Shown: one piece after another, positions 1-8,773 of the stretch
Layout: every line of letters begins with the position of its first letter
Numbering within the stretch: position 1 is the stretch's first letter
Source: Paenarthrobacter sp. DKR-5
GTDB lineage: Bacteria > Actinomycetota > Actinomycetes > Actinomycetales > Micrococcaceae
Assembly: GCF_018531425.1 (NCBI RefSeq)
Contig: NZ_JAHBOI010000004.1
Coordinates: forward strand, 62,001-126,000
Reading direction: 5' to 3'
Length of the DNA: 64,000 nucleotides
The notes under the pieces: model-generated
The model's database searches: none
The model's input: the letters and a program-made list of their open reading frames with translations, nothing else
Told to the model about the DNA's origin: nothing
Program-made: the position numbers and the translations under genes

Positions 1-390
1 CCGGACGCCCTGAGCCGGGCCGTGCTCGAGCGCTGCGGGCTGCAGGACCCCAATGACCTGATCCGGCTGTTCCACGGGGACAAGGGCAGGCACTACTGGG
101 CGTCCCTCGGCTCCGTGGTCTTCGACGCCGCCGCGGCCGGCCACCAAGCCGCCGCGGCCATGATCGAACAGGGCGGCACAGACCTGGCGGCGCTCGCCGC
201 CGAGGTGGCCGGACAGCTGGGCCTGACCGGTCCGGTGATCATCGGCGGCGGCGTGGGCGAGAATCAACCGGCGCTCCAGGACGCCTTCCGGCGGCACCTG
301 GCCGCGGCCGGCTGCACGGACGTGCGTGTGCTGGACGCCGATCCGGTGTTCGGCACGCTTTTCCTCGCCGAGGACCCGGCCTTCGCCTAA
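1..390 (+). CDS. BadF/BadG-type N-acetylglucosamine kinase family protein, C-terminal part
   Basis: The frame is open from base 1, so the N-terminus lies outside the window and only the last 129 residues are seen. They form the end of an ASKHA-fold kinase: a helix-rich stretch with FHGDKGRHYWASLG, a run of Ala/Gly helices, then GPVIIGGGVGEN (about residues 77-88 of the fragment), the adenosine-binding turn of the BadF/BadG/BcrA/BcrD ATPase family that includes GlcNAc kinases. The gene stops with TAA and is convergent with the ABC permease that follows. The exact substrate cannot be decided from this piece; GlcNAc is the commonest assignment in this family in actinobacteria. Confidence 0.75.
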   Translation, partial: PDALSRAVLERCGLQDPNDLIRLFHGDKGRHYWASLGSVVFDAAAAGHQAAAAMIEQGGTDLAALAAEVAGQLGLTGPVIIGGGVGENQPALQDAFRRHLAAAGCTDVRVLDADPVFGTLFLAEDPAFA

Positions 391-430
391 CGACGGAGAC
401 CCGGCCCGGCACGGACCGGCCCGGCACCGG

Positions 431-1717
431 CTATTCGTAGCGCAGCGCGTCGATCGGGTTCTGCCGCGCCGCCCGCCATGCCGGCAGGGTCCCGGCGAGG
501 AAGGCGATCGCCATGACCAGCAGGATCACCGCGGCGACGGACAACGGCGCGAAGGCGAGGATCTGCAGGCCCGCGAGGTCGCTGAGCGGGCCGCGGGCCA
601 GGGCGCCGCTGACGGCGGTTCCCAGGCCGATCGCGGCGGCGGAGCCGATGGCGCTGCCCAGGAAGCCGATGAACGCAGCCTCGGTGCTGAACAGGGCGAA
701 GACGGAGCCGCTGCCCATGCCCATGGCCTTCATCAGGCCGATCTCCCGGGTGCGTTCCTGCACGGACATCAGCAGCGTGTTCACGATGCCGAAGCCTGCA
801 GCGATCAGGGCGATCACGGCGAACGCGTCGAGCACACCGATGATCCCGTTGATGACGGTCCGGACGGTGCCGATCCTGTCATCGAGGGTCTGAGCCGTGT
901 AGCCGGCCGCCGCGAGCTTGGACTTCATGTCCTGGACCTGGCGAGAGGACGACGGCGCGAACGTCGCGGTGGCGGCCGTCCAGGTTGTCTTCGCCGCGGC
1001 CGGCGCCCCGGTGTCCTGGGCGTCGGCGAGGGCGGTGGACAAGGCCTTGTTGATGAACGCGCCGCCGGCGCTGAGCAGGGCGCTCTGCTGGACTCCGGCG
1101 ATCCGGGCCGTGACCGTGTGCGCCTTGCCGGTGGCGTCGGTGATGCCGATGACGGTGTCCTGGCCAACTGCCTGGGCTTCCCCGGCGAAGCCCAGGGGAG
1201 CGACGTAGCTGGAGGGCAGGATGAGCTGCGGCTGGCTGCCGGCCTCGTCGAGTCCGGACCCGGCGTCGAGCTGCGGGGTGGCGCCGGCCAGCGGGCTGAC
1301 CGAGAGCTGGTACTTGTCGTGGCCGGCCCACTGGATGTAGTCCGGGCTGAGCCTGGTCACGGGGCTGACCCCCGTGATGCCGCTGATCCTGCCGATGGCG
1401 TCAAGATCGGACTGGGCGAGCACGAGGGCGGTGCTGCCCGGCCGGCCGCCAGCCGCGACCCGCCTGCTGGCCGGGTCGTACTTCTGCGGGCCGGACCCCG
1501 GTGTCCCGCTGGTGTCGGTCTTGGTCACTGTGAAGGCGTTGCTGGAGCCGACCGCGGCGATCTGGGTGTCGATGTAGTTCGAGATGCCGGTTCCCAGGCC
1601 GTTGGTGATGGTGAGGGTGAATGCGCCGACGAAGATCGCCAGGATGGTCAGCGAGGTGCGCAGCTTGCTGCGGAAGCTGTTCGTGACGGCTGTCTTCAGG
1701 ATGTCCATGGGCTTCAT
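431..1717 (-). CDS. MacB/FtsX-like ABC transporter permease
   Basis: A 428-residue membrane subunit of an ABC exporter of the MacB/LolC class. One N-terminal helix (about residues 18-40) is followed by a large extracytoplasmic domain (about 45-285), then three C-terminal helices with the cytoplasmic loop ERTREIGLMKAMGMG typical of FtsX domains. The ATG lies in an ATGA overlap with the stop of the upstream ATPase gene, so the two are translationally coupled and presumably form one complex. Likely a lipoprotein, peptide or drug exporter or a cell-envelope ABC machine; the substrate cannot be inferred. Confidence 0.88.
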   Translation of the reverse strand: MKPMDILKTAVTNSFRSKLRTSLTILAIFVGAFTLTITNGLGTGISNYIDTQIAAVGSSNAFTVTKTDTSGTPGSGPQKYDPASRRVAAGGRPGSTALVLAQSDLDAIGRISGITGVSPVTRLSPDYIQWAGHDKYQLSVSPLAGATPQLDAGSGLDEAGSQPQLILPSSYVAPLGFAGEAQAVGQDTVIGITDATGKAHTVTARIAGVQQSALLSAGGAFINKALSTALADAQDTGAPAAAKTTWTAATATFAPSSSRQVQDMKSKLAAAGYTAQTLDDRIGTVRTVINGIIGVLDAFAVIALIAAGFGIVNTLLMSVQERTREIGLMKAMGMGSGSVFALFSTEAAFIGFLGSAIGSAAAIGLGTAVSGALARGPLSDLAGLQILAFAPLSVAAVILLVMAIAFLAGTLPAWRAARQNPIDALRYE

Positions 1718-2412
1718 GCCGCGTGCTCCTCGTCGGTGGGGATCAGCACGCCGTCGCGGATGAACAGGCGCCGGGCGAAGCGGGCGGCCAGGTCGTGGTC
1801 GTGGGTGACGGTGATCAGGGTGATGCCGTGGTCCCGGTTCAGTCCGAAGAGGATGTCCTCGACGATGCGCCCGGTGGCGGTGTCCAGATTGCCGGTCGGT
1901 TCGTCGGCGAAAAGCACCTGCGGATTGTTCACCAGCGCCCGGGCGATCACCACGCGCTGCTTTTGGCCGCCCGAGAGGTTCGCCCCTTTGTTCTTGGCTT
2001 TGTCCGCCAGCTCGAGCTGTTCCAGCACAGCCATGCCGCGGGCACGCCGCTCCTTTGCGCCGACCCCCGCGATCTTGAGCGGGAGCACCACGTTCTCCAG
2101 GACGCTGGAGGACGGGTTCAGGAAGAACTGCTGGAACACGAACCCGAACATGGAATTCCGCAGTGCGTTCAGCCGGCGTCCGGCCAGGCTCCGCGCCTCG
2201 GTGCCGTCGACGTCGATCGTTCCGCCGTCGGGGGTGTCCAGCAGCGCGAGCAGGTGCATCAGGGTCGATTTGCCGGAACCGCTCTTGCCGACGATGGCGA
2301 CGGAATCGCCTCGGTCGATGGTCAGGGAGACGCCTTTGAGGGCATCAAAGCGGTCGGGGCCGCGGCCGTACGACTTGGTCAGGTCGCGGGCGGCCAGGAT
2401 CGGCACGGGCAT
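1714..2412 (-). CDS. MacB/LolD-like ABC transporter ATP-binding protein
   Basis: A 232-residue nucleotide-binding subunit partnering the downstream MacB-like permease. It has Walker A GKSGSGKST, the signature LSGGQKQR, Walker B VLFADEPTGNLD and the H-loop THDHD. The start chosen is the ATG at 2410-2412 (MPVPILAARDL), which fits family length; an upstream ATG at 2499 would add 29 residues without family character. The 3' end overlaps the permease start by 4 bp (ATGA). The EPTGNLD form of Walker B is characteristic of the MacB/LolD/FtsE branch. Confidence 0.9.
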   Translation of the reverse strand: MPVPILAARDLTKSYGRGPDRFDALKGVSLTIDRGDSVAIVGKSGSGKSTLMHLLALLDTPDGGTIDVDGTEARSLAGRRLNALRNSMFGFVFQQFFLNPSSSVLENVVLPLKIAGVGAKERRARGMAVLEQLELADKAKNKGANLSGGQKQRVVIARALVNNPQVLFADEPTGNLDTATGRIVEDILFGLNRDHGITLITVTHDHDLAARFARRLFIRDGVLIPTDEEHAA

Positions 2413-2514
2413 CGGGAATCCAATCTCGGAGGGATCCGGCGGGGGAGTGTTCACGGCCAAACCTAGTACCGGTCGCTGGGGATGTGCTGGATGCGGCACC
2501 GGGCGCCGACGGCG

Positions 2515-3282
2515 TCAGGGCCGGGCGGGTGCGATCTGGATTTCGACATTTCCCAACCTGCGGAAGGGTTCCAGCTGGCTCTCCGTCGCCTCGTCGTCCG
2601 TGACCAGGGTCCAGGGCCGTTCCAGCGGCGTCCACCAGTGCGAGCTTTCGAGCCCAAGCTTCGTGTAGTCGGCCAGCACGAAGATCTCGCGCGCGTTCTC
2701 GACCATCTTGCGCTTCAGTGCCGCCTGCTCCGGTGTCCCCTCTGACAGGCCGCGGCCGGCGACTACACCGTCCGCGCCAAGGAAGGCGGCGTCAGCGGTA
2801 ATGGCACTCATCGCTTGCTCGGCCAATGGACCCACCAAGCCCGAGCTGACGTGGCGCAGCGTGCCGCCCAGCACGACCAACTCCACGCCGTCGCTGTGCT
2901 CGAGCAGCCTCGTGGTGGTTAGCCCGTTCGTGATGACGGTGATCCCCTCGTAGTCGACCAGCCTGCTGGCGAGCGCCCCCGTCGTCGTGCCGGCGTCCAG
3001 GATGTTCACCGAGCCGGGGCGGACGAAGGACAAGGCAAGCGCACCGATAGCCGACTTTTGCGCCGTCGCGATTGATTCGCGTTCCTGAAGGCTGCGTTCA
3101 CCGGTGGCCGCGGTGCGTGCCCCGCCGTAGGTCCGGATGATCCGGCCGGTTCCTGCCATGGTCTCGAGGTCGCGCCTGATGGTGGACAGGGAGACGGCGA
3201 AACGGCCCGCCAGCTCTTCGACGCTGACAGGCCGTTCCTGGAGGAGCTCCGCAATCTGGGCTCGTCGTTTCTTTGCGCTCAC
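2515..3282 (-). CDS. DeoR-family transcriptional regulator
   Basis: A 255-residue sugar-responsive repressor: N-terminal DeoR helix-turn-helix (about residues 5-58, with VSLSTIRRDLETM as recognition region) followed by a DeoRC sensor domain with GTT(T)GALA (about 97-105), fitting binding of a phosphorylated sugar metabolite. The GTG start follows immediately after the TAG of the dehydrogenase gene, so it is the last gene of the acid-sugar operon. Likely role: local repressor of that operon and of itself, with a four-carbon sugar-acid phosphate or its product as effector. The effector is inferred from context only. Confidence 0.85.
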   Translation of the reverse strand: MSAKKRRAQIAELLQERPVSVEELAGRFAVSLSTIRRDLETMAGTGRIIRTYGGARTAATGERSLQERESIATAQKSAIGALALSFVRPGSVNILDAGTTTGALASRLVDYEGITVITNGLTTTRLLEHSDGVELVVLGGTLRHVSSGLVGPLAEQAMSAITADAAFLGADGVVAGRGLSEGTPEQAALKRKMVENAREIFVLADYTKLGLESSHWWTPLERPWTLVTDDEATESQLEPFRRLGNVEIQIAPARP

Positions 3283-4287
3283 CTACCGATTCTCGCTGCG
3301 CGCGGGGGCCAGGTCCACTGCCTGGCGGAGGGCCTCCAGGAGCGATTCGTGGTCCGCGAGGTTTTTTCCGGCAATGTCGAAGGCCGTTCCGTGGTCAACC
3401 GAGGTGCGCACCACGGGCAGGCCGACGGTGATGTTGACCCCGTTTTCCAGGCCGAGGACCTTCACGGGTCCGTGGCCCTGGTCGTGGTACTGCGCCACCA
3501 CAAGGTCAAAGTCGCCGCGTCCGGCAAGGAAGAAGAGCGTGTCAGCAGGCAGGGGTCCGATGGCGTCGATTCCTTCGCTTTGGGCCTTCGCTATCCCCGG
3601 CTGGATCTTCTCCTCTTCCTCCCCGTAGCCGAACAGGCCGCCCTCCCCGGCGTGCGGGTTGATCGCGCACACGGCGATGCGCGGATTCTCGATACCGGAC
3701 GTGACCAGCAGCTCGTGCCCGCGCTTGATGGTGCGGTACACCAGGTCGCCGTCGATCTTGGCGATGGCGTCAATCAGCCCGATGTGCGTTGTCACGTGGA
3801 TGACGCGCATTTTCGGTGCCGTGAGCATCATCGAGACCTCCTCGGTTCCCGTCAGGGCGGCGAGCAGTTCGGTGTGGCCCGGATACTTGTGGCCGGCCGC
3901 GTGGAGCGCCGCTTTGTTGAGCGGGCCCGTGCAGATGGCGTCCACTTCCTGGTTCATCGCCAACGCCACCGCTTTCTCAATGAACAGGTACGCTCCGTGG
4001 CCCGCCTGGGCGGAGAGCTCTCCCCAGGCGAGGTCCGGGGGAATGCAGTCGATGTCGAGGACGTCGATGCTGCCTTCCCTGAAGGTTGCCTCGGCCGGGC
4101 CGGCCACGCGGTTGATGCTGAGCGGGCTCGCTACGACGTCGAGCGCCAGCTGCATCCGGCGGAGATCGCCGATCACGAGGATCCTGGCCTTGGTGCGCAG
4201 TTCGGCATCGGCCATTGCCTTGGCAACGATCTCCGGTCCAATTCCTGCAGCATCACCCATGGTGATGGCGACGATGGGGCGTCCCAT
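3283..4287 (-). CDS. pdxA2: PdxA2-type 4-phospho-D-threonate/erythronate dehydrogenase
   Basis: A 334-residue NAD-dependent dehydrogenase of the PdxA family: GDAAGIGPEI near the N-terminus, the metal-ligand motif GHTELLA, and YHDQGHGPVKVLG. True PdxA acts in pyridoxal phosphate synthesis, but the paralogue PdxA2 next to a DUF1537 kinase oxidises 4-phospho-D-threonate or 4-phospho-D-erythronate, which then decarboxylates to dihydroxyacetone phosphate. The gene overlaps the upstream kinase by one base (TAATG) and is followed directly by the DeoR gene. Context strongly favours the catabolic PdxA2 role over vitamin B6 synthesis. Confidence 0.85.
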   Translation of the reverse strand: MGRPIVAITMGDAAGIGPEIVAKAMADAELRTKARILVIGDLRRMQLALDVVASPLSINRVAGPAEATFREGSIDVLDIDCIPPDLAWGELSAQAGHGAYLFIEKAVALAMNQEVDAICTGPLNKAALHAAGHKYPGHTELLAALTGTEEVSMMLTAPKMRVIHVTTHIGLIDAIAKIDGDLVYRTIKRGHELLVTSGIENPRIAVCAINPHAGEGGLFGYGEEEEKIQPGIAKAQSEGIDAIGPLPADTLFFLAGRGDFDLVVAQYHDQGHGPVKVLGLENGVNITVGLPVVRTSVDHGTAFDIAGKNLADHESLLEALRQAVDLAPARSENR

Positions 4288-5480
4288 TAGCTGTTACTCG
4301 TTTCGTTGGTGTTCTTCTTGATGGTTTCTATCGTTCTCGCGAGCGTGCCGGTGTCGCCGAAGGACCCGGCTTTGGTAACCACGAGGGGCAGGTCGCCGGG
4401 AAGTTCGTTCAGCACGACCCCGGGCTCAATCTCGCCGAGCACCGTCATGTGCGTGACGCCCAAGGCATCCAGCACGGCCCGCGCGGTCTCACCCCCGGTG
4501 AGCACCAGCACGTCGCAGTCAGCCGCGACCGCAGCGGCTGCGGCTGCAAGTGCGCCGGCCACCAGCGGTGCTCGCGCCTTGTCCACCACCGCTGCGGGGT
4601 CAGGTGCCAGGACGACGTCCCAGGAGGCGATCGCTTCCGCCAGGTCCGCCTGGACCTGCGCGGCCTCGGGCGCCTCCGGGCGTAACACCACTTGGCGGCT
4701 CCCGGCGTCGACCAGGGCGCGCAGCTGCGTCCGTGCAAGCTCCGAGTAGCTTCCCACGACGGCCAGCACCCTTGAGGGCCGCGGGAAGCGCAGCGGCTGT
4801 GACGTCCGGGGAGACCGTTCGTTGAGGTGGTGCGCCAAGCCGCCGGAGCCTGCCAACAGCACGGGCGCCTGCACCAGCTCGGCCGCGCGGGCGATGAGTT
4901 CCAGCTCTTCGTCCGTTTCCACGTCCACCACGGCTGCGCGCACGCCTTTGCGCAGCAGCGTCTCCAGTTGCTGCGCAAAGGCCTCCGCGCCGCCGGCGAC
5001 GTCGGCGCGCACGAGGACGGCTTCCAGGTCCGCTGCGGCGAGCGCCTGCAGGACGCTTCCTTCGAATCGGCCGGCCGAATGGGCAGTCCCGTGCACGTGG
5101 ACCACGCCGTTCACGGTAGTGCGGCCGGTCGCAGGGAAGGCGGGGGCGACCACGGCCAGTCCCCGGCCTCCCGCGCTGAGTTCGGAGAGCACGGAGGCAA
5201 TCTCGGCGCCCGGGTTTCCCCGCAACAGACTGTCGATCTTCTTGAACGTCCTGCGGTCGAGTTCCTGGGAGCGCCGAGCGGCATGGGCGACGGCGGCCGC
5301 CGCCTCTGAGACGGGTCGGTAGCGGGTCTCCGTGTTGACGGCCAGGACCTCCGCCTCAGGCCACCGGCCGCCAATGTCCAGAACGATCGCGCTGGGGCCC
5401 GCGGAGCCGGCAGCCGCGTCGGCGGCCCCGGTCAGGTCGTCGGCGATGATCGTCCAGGGACGGATACGGGGCTGGTTCAC
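4287..5480 (-). CDS. Four-carbon acid sugar kinase (DUF1537 family)
   Basis: A kinase of about 397 residues that phosphorylates a four-carbon sugar acid (D-threonate, L-threonate or D-erythronate) at O4. The N-terminal substrate domain opens with [13 protein letters not shown], whose DDLTGA motif defines the family, and contains [14 protein letters not shown]; the C-terminal nucleotide-binding domain has [12 protein letters not shown]. The start chosen is the GTG at 5478-5480 (VNQPRIRPW), in a GTGA overlap with the permease stop; a longer frame to 5561 would overlap the permease. The pairing with a PdxA2-type enzyme suggests D-threonate or D-erythronate rather than L-threonate. Confidence 0.87.
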   Translation of the reverse strand: MNQPRIRPWTIIADDLTGAADAAAGSAGPSAIVLDIGGRWPEAEVLAVNTETRYRPVSEAAAAVAHAARRSQELDRRTFKKIDSLLRGNPGAEIASVLSELSAGGRGLAVVAPAFPATGRTTVNGVVHVHGTAHSAGRFEGSVLQALAAADLEAVLVRADVAGGAEAFAQQLETLLRKGVRAAVVDVETDEELELIARAAELVQAPVLLAGSGGLAHHLNERSPRTSQPLRFPRPSRVLAVVGSYSELARTQLRALVDAGSRQVVLRPEAPEAAQVQADLAEAIASWDVVLAPDPAAVVDKARAPLVAGALAAAAAAVAADCDVLVLTGGETARAVLDALGVTHMTVLGEIEPGVVLNELPGDLPLVVTKAGSFGDTGTLARTIETIKKNTNETSNS

Positions 5481-6466
5481 TTCGCCGCGACCGCCATCTT
5501 CCGCGACGGTGCTTTCGTCGCGGACAGGCGCTTGGCGTACCAGGCCACCATAAGCGGACATCCAATCGACGTCACGATGACCGCTGCCGACACGAGGACA
5601 GTGGCTGGGCCTGCGGCTTCCTGGTACGCCGGATTGGCGGCCGCCACGAGCATGGGCACCGTTGCGGCGTTTCCGGCCGTCGTTGCGGCGGCCAGTCCAC
5701 CCAGGCCGGAGCCGCCCGTCACCTTGTCGGCGGCGAAGAGCACCGCACCGCCGACGAAGAGGACGAAAAGGCCCAGGGCGATGCCCAGCAGCCCGGCACT
5801 CACCACCTTCTGCAGGTTGAGGCCAAAGCCGAGCGCAAGGGCGAAGAACGGGATCAGTACCGGCGTTGCAGCGGTCAGGAACCTGCGCATGGCGGGATCG
5901 AGGCCGCCGAGCACGGCGCCGAGCACCAGCGGGATGATGGCCCCCACGAGTGCCTGCCAGGGAAACGCGGAGAGCCCGGCCACGCCAAGGGTCACCATCG
6001 TGAGGAACGGGCCGGATTCAAGAGTCATGACGGAGTAGGCTGCAACGTCCTTCGGTTTGCCGTATTGCCCCATCAGGGCCATGTACATGCCGCCGTTGGT
6101 GTCGTTGAGGGCAGCCACGATCGCGAGCACCGACAGTCCCGTCAGCAGGCCGCCGTTGATCGGCAGTTCGCCCATGAAGCGTCCGGCAATGACCCCGACG
6201 AGGACGGCGAAGAGAATCTTGCTTCCGAGCAGCACGCCGCCCTTCTTCAGGATGTAAGGCGTTGCCTTGATGTCGATGCTGGCACCCATGCAGACGTAGA
6301 AGACTGCCAGAATCGTCGTTCCTCCGGTGAAGAGCGCACCCGTAAAGGAGCCGAAGAACGTCGCCGTGGCCGGCGCGACGGTGGCGATCAATGCGCCGAT
6401 GAGCAGCGGGACAAGCATCATGCCGCCGGGAACCTTTTCGATGCCGGCTTTGATCGGAATGGACAT
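5477..6466 (-). CDS. KdgT-family 2-keto-3-deoxygluconate/acid-sugar permease
   Basis: A 329-residue integral membrane transporter with about ten hydrophobic segments, matching KdgT-type permeases in length (E. coli KdgT is about 327) and opening ([20 protein letters not shown]). The start is the ATG at 6464-6466, with GAGG about 7 bases upstream; earlier in-frame ATGs give an Arg-rich leader that looks non-coding. It is the first gene of the operon, and its stop overlaps the kinase start (GTGA). The annotated KdgT substrate is 2-keto-3-deoxygluconate, but with no KDG kinase or aldolase alongside, a four-carbon acid sugar is the likelier cargo. Confidence 0.85.
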   Translation of the reverse strand: MSIPIKAGIEKVPGGMMLVPLLIGALIATVAPATATFFGSFTGALFTGGTTILAVFYVCMGASIDIKATPYILKKGGVLLGSKILFAVLVGVIAGRFMGELPINGGLLTGLSVLAIVAALNDTNGGMYMALMGQYGKPKDVAAYSVMTLESGPFLTMVTLGVAGLSAFPWQALVGAIIPLVLGAVLGGLDPAMRRFLTAATPVLIPFFALALGFGLNLQKVVSAGLLGIALGLFVLFVGGAVLFAADKVTGGSGLGGLAAATTAGNAATVPMLVAAANPAYQEAAGPATVLVSAAVIVTSIGCPLMVAWYAKRLSATKAPSRKMAVAAK

Positions 6467-6563
6467 AGTCAACCTCATTGTTGGAGTCGGGATGTGCCGC
6501 CGCCTGCGGCGCGACAGCATGATGCTACGGAAACCGCGCGATTCGCGCAATCCTTTTGCACTA

Positions 6564-6590
6564 AACACGCGTGTTCTGAGCGTGCAGAAC
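6564..6590. promoter_or_regulatory. Palindromes upstream of the acid-sugar operon (candidate DeoR operator)
   Basis: In the 174-bp gap before the permease gene there is a perfect 12-bp palindrome AACACGCGTGTT (6564-6575), followed by an inverted repeat GTTCTG-N6-CAGAAC (6573-6590). A third element, GATT-N5-AATC, lies at about 6541-6553. They sit 75-125 bp upstream of the permease ATG, where a repressor site is expected. That the DeoR protein encoded in the operon binds here is inference. Confidence 0.4.
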
Positions 6591-6640
6591 TGTGAGCGGC
6601 TCCCTTGCGCGGCTGAATTAAGGGTTGACGATGCCTACGG

Positions 6641-7612
6641 TCAGGTCCGTTTCCGCGGCGTCAGCCGGACCTGCGGCAGCGGGGGAGCCGGGATGCGCCC
6701 GGCCCTGTCGCCGGCGTCGGGCCCGTGTCCGGCCACCTCCCCGAACCGGGCGGCGCCGGCCTCCCACTCGCTGCGGGCCCTGTCGATCTCCTCGTGGCTG
6801 CGGCCGACGAAGTTCCACCACATCACCAGGTCCTCCCGGAAGGGCCGGCCGCCGAGCAGCATGAACCGGGCGCCGTCGTCGGTCGCGGCCCGCAGCGAGG
6901 ACCGTCCCTCACCTAGATAGGCCAGCGGCCCGGGTTCGAGCAGCTGGCCGTCCACTGTGAGCGCGCCGTCGAGCACCAGCAGGCCATGCTCGAATTCCGG
7001 GTCCAGGGGCAGGTCGATGGCGCCGGGGCCGGCCGTGAGCTCGGCGCCCACGAGGTCGGAGTGCACGGTGGCCGGGGAGGCGGTGCCGTCGAAGGTGCCG
7101 ATGATCACGGTTGCGGTGTAACCGTCCCCGGCAACCTGCGGCAGGTCTGTGTGCTGCTCGAACCGCGGCTCCTGGTGCCGTGCTTCCTCCGGCAGCGCGA
7201 TCCAGAACTGCAGACCGCGGAGCAGCTCCGGTGCCGGGCCGTGTTCGGAGAACTCGGAGTGCGAAATTCCGTGCCCGGCGGTCATGATGTTCAGCTCGGC
7301 GGGCCGCACCAGCACGTTGCTGCCCAGGCTGTCGCGGTGCCTGATCGTTCCGGCGAGCGGCCAGGTGACGGTTTGCAGGCCCATGTGCGGGTGCGGCAGG
7401 ACGCGCATCGAGACCTCGTCCGGACCGAAGTGGTCCAGGAAGCACCAGGCGCCGATGGTGGGCAGGCCCCGCTGGGGGAGCGTGCGTTCCACGGTCATCG
7501 CACGTACGCCGCCGAGCGGCACCTTCCGTGCCGGCCAGAGCTGCAGGCCTGCTTCGGCGGCGGGCCCGGCGGGACAGAGGTTTTCGACCGGGTTTGGTTC
7601 CAAATTGGTCAC
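6641..7612 (-). CDS. Pirin family protein
   Basis: A bicupin of about 323 residues. The N-terminal cupin shows PHPHMGLQTVTW and HGISHSE, which carry the metal-binding His and Glu residues of pirins, and the family segment LRGLQFWIALPEE follows. The GTG at 7610-7612 is preferred because the protein then starts at VTNLEPNPVE, the family's usual N-terminus; the frame stays open for another 855 bases through the antisense of the next gene. Bacterial pirins are cytoplasmic and have been reported as quercetinase-like or regulatory; the activity here is unknown. It is divergent from the OpuC-type operon. Confidence 0.9.
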   Translation of the reverse strand: MTNLEPNPVENLCPAGPAAEAGLQLWPARKVPLGGVRAMTVERTLPQRGLPTIGAWCFLDHFGPDEVSMRVLPHPHMGLQTVTWPLAGTIRHRDSLGSNVLVRPAELNIMTAGHGISHSEFSEHGPAPELLRGLQFWIALPEEARHQEPRFEQHTDLPQVAGDGYTATVIIGTFDGTASPATVHSDLVGAELTAGPGAIDLPLDPEFEHGLLVLDGALTVDGQLLEPGPLAYLGEGRSSLRAATDDGARFMLLGGRPFREDLVMWWNFVGRSHEEIDRARSEWEAGAARFGEVAGHGPDAGDRAGRIPAPPLPQVRLTPRKRT

Positions 7613-7672
7613 AACCCACTGTAGGCCCGGCTGGAGCGGCTGCGGCAGGTGATTTTGCGGCACGACGCCAAG

Positions 7673-7687
7673 TATGGTTACTAAATG
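7673..7687 (+). promoter_or_regulatory. Possible leaderless -10 box for the osmoprotectant operon
   Basis: TATGGT (7673-7678) lies 6 bases before the ATG of the first operon gene, and no Shine-Dalgarno sequence is visible. This spacing is typical of leaderless transcripts, which are common in actinobacteria. No convincing -35 box is seen. Confidence 0.35.
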
Positions 7688-8773
7688 GCCGAACCAATGA
7701 TCGTGTTCAGGGGCGTCACGAAGCAGTATCAAAGCGGCCAGCCCGCGGTCGAGAACCTGAACATGGAGATCGACAAGGGTGCCATCACCGTCCTCGTCGG
7801 CCCCTCGGGGTGCGGCAAAACCACCACGCTGCGAATGATCAACCGCATGGTCGAACCGACGTCCGGCACCATCACGGTCGGCGGCCGGGACATCGCCTCC
7901 CAGCCGGCGGCGGCCCTGCGCCGCTCGATGGGATACGTCATGCAGTCCTCCGGGCTGCTGCCGCACCGGACCGTGCTGGACAACATCGCCACCGTCCCGC
8001 GGCTGAACGGCGTCCCCCGCCGGCAGGCGCGCCGCCGCGCCGAGGAACTGCTCGACGTCGTCGGCCTCGCCGCCAACCTCGGCCGTCGCTACCCAAGCCA
8101 GCTCTCCGGGGGCCAGCAGCAGCGCGTCGGCGTGGCGCGCGCGCTCGCCGCGGATCCGCCCGTGCTGCTCATGGACGAGCCGTTCTCGGCCGTGGATCCG
8201 GTAGTCCGGGACGAGCTGCAGAAGGAACTGCTGCGGCTGCAAAAGGACCTGGCCAAGACCATCGTCTTCGTCACCCACGACATTGACGAGGCCACGGTGC
8301 TCGGTGACAAGGTGGCCGTCTTCTCCGTCGGCGGCCGGCTGGCCCAGTACGCCGCGCCGGAAGAGATTCTGCGCGCACCGGTGGATGACTTCGTGGCGGA
8401 GTTCGTTGGCCGCGACAGAGGTTTCCGGCACCTTTCCTTCGCGGACGGCAGCGGCGTGCAGGTGCACGAGGTGCCCACGATCACGATGGACCAGCTGGGC
8501 GCGTCCGCTGACGGGCAGTGGCGGCTGGTGGTCGACGGCGAGCGCAGGCCGCTCGGCTGGGCCTCGCCCGCGCGCGGTGCGGAGCTCGTGCCGGGCGGCT
8601 CGCTGTACGGGGCGGGCCAGACCCTGCGGCGGGCGCTGGACGCGGCCTTGTCTTCGCCCGCTGGTCTCGGGGTCGCCGTGGACGAGGCCGGCCGTGTCAC
8701 CGGCGTCGTCAGGGCCGACGAGGTGCTCGGCCGCATCGAGGCGGACCGCCTCGCCCGCGAGGGCGGCGCCTGA
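7685..8773 (+). CDS. opuCA: Glycine betaine/carnitine/choline ABC transporter ATP-binding protein (OpuCA-like)
   Basis: A 362-residue ATPase energising osmoprotectant import. It has Walker A GPSGCGKTT (about residues 39-47), [15 protein letters not shown], Walker B LLMDEPFSAVD and the H-loop VTHDIDEA. Residues about 240-362 form a C-terminal extension ending in a CBS-like segment (AGRVTGVVRADEVLGRI), the part that senses ionic strength in OpuA/OpuC systems; only one CBS-like unit is evident. The stop overlaps the next start (TGATG), so the four genes to 11146 are one operon. Confidence 0.92.
   Translation: MAEPMIVFRGVTKQYQSGQPAVENLNMEIDKGAITVLVGPSGCGKTTTLRMINRMVEPTSGTITVGGRDIASQPAAALRRSMGYVMQSSGLLPHRTVLDNIATVPRLNGVPRRQARRRAEELLDVVGLAANLGRRYPSQLSGGQQQRVGVARALAADPPVLLMDEPFSAVDPVVRDELQKELLRLQKDLAKTIVFVTHDIDEATVLGDKVAVFSVGGRLAQYAAPEEILRAPVDDFVAEFVGRDRGFRHLSFADGSGVQVHEVPTITMDQLGASADGQWRLVVDGERRPLGWASPARGAELVPGGSLYGAGQTLRRALDAALSSPAGLGVAVDEAGRVTGVVRADEVLGRIEADRLAREGGA

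Noticed and set aside
326-2668. A very long plus-strand open frame opposite the ABC exporter and regulator genes
   Set aside because: Its translation is Arg/Gly/Pro-rich without motifs, while the minus strand carries clear ABC and DeoR domains; it is a high-GC antisense artefact.
3283-4287. Annotation of the dehydrogenase as vitamin B6 biosynthetic PdxA
   Set aside because: Its operon with a DUF1537 kinase, permease and DeoR regulator indicates the catabolic PdxA2 role.
6641-8467. Pirin reading frame extended to 608 residues
   Set aside because: The extra part is antisense to the ABC ATPase gene; the pirin family starts near 7612.
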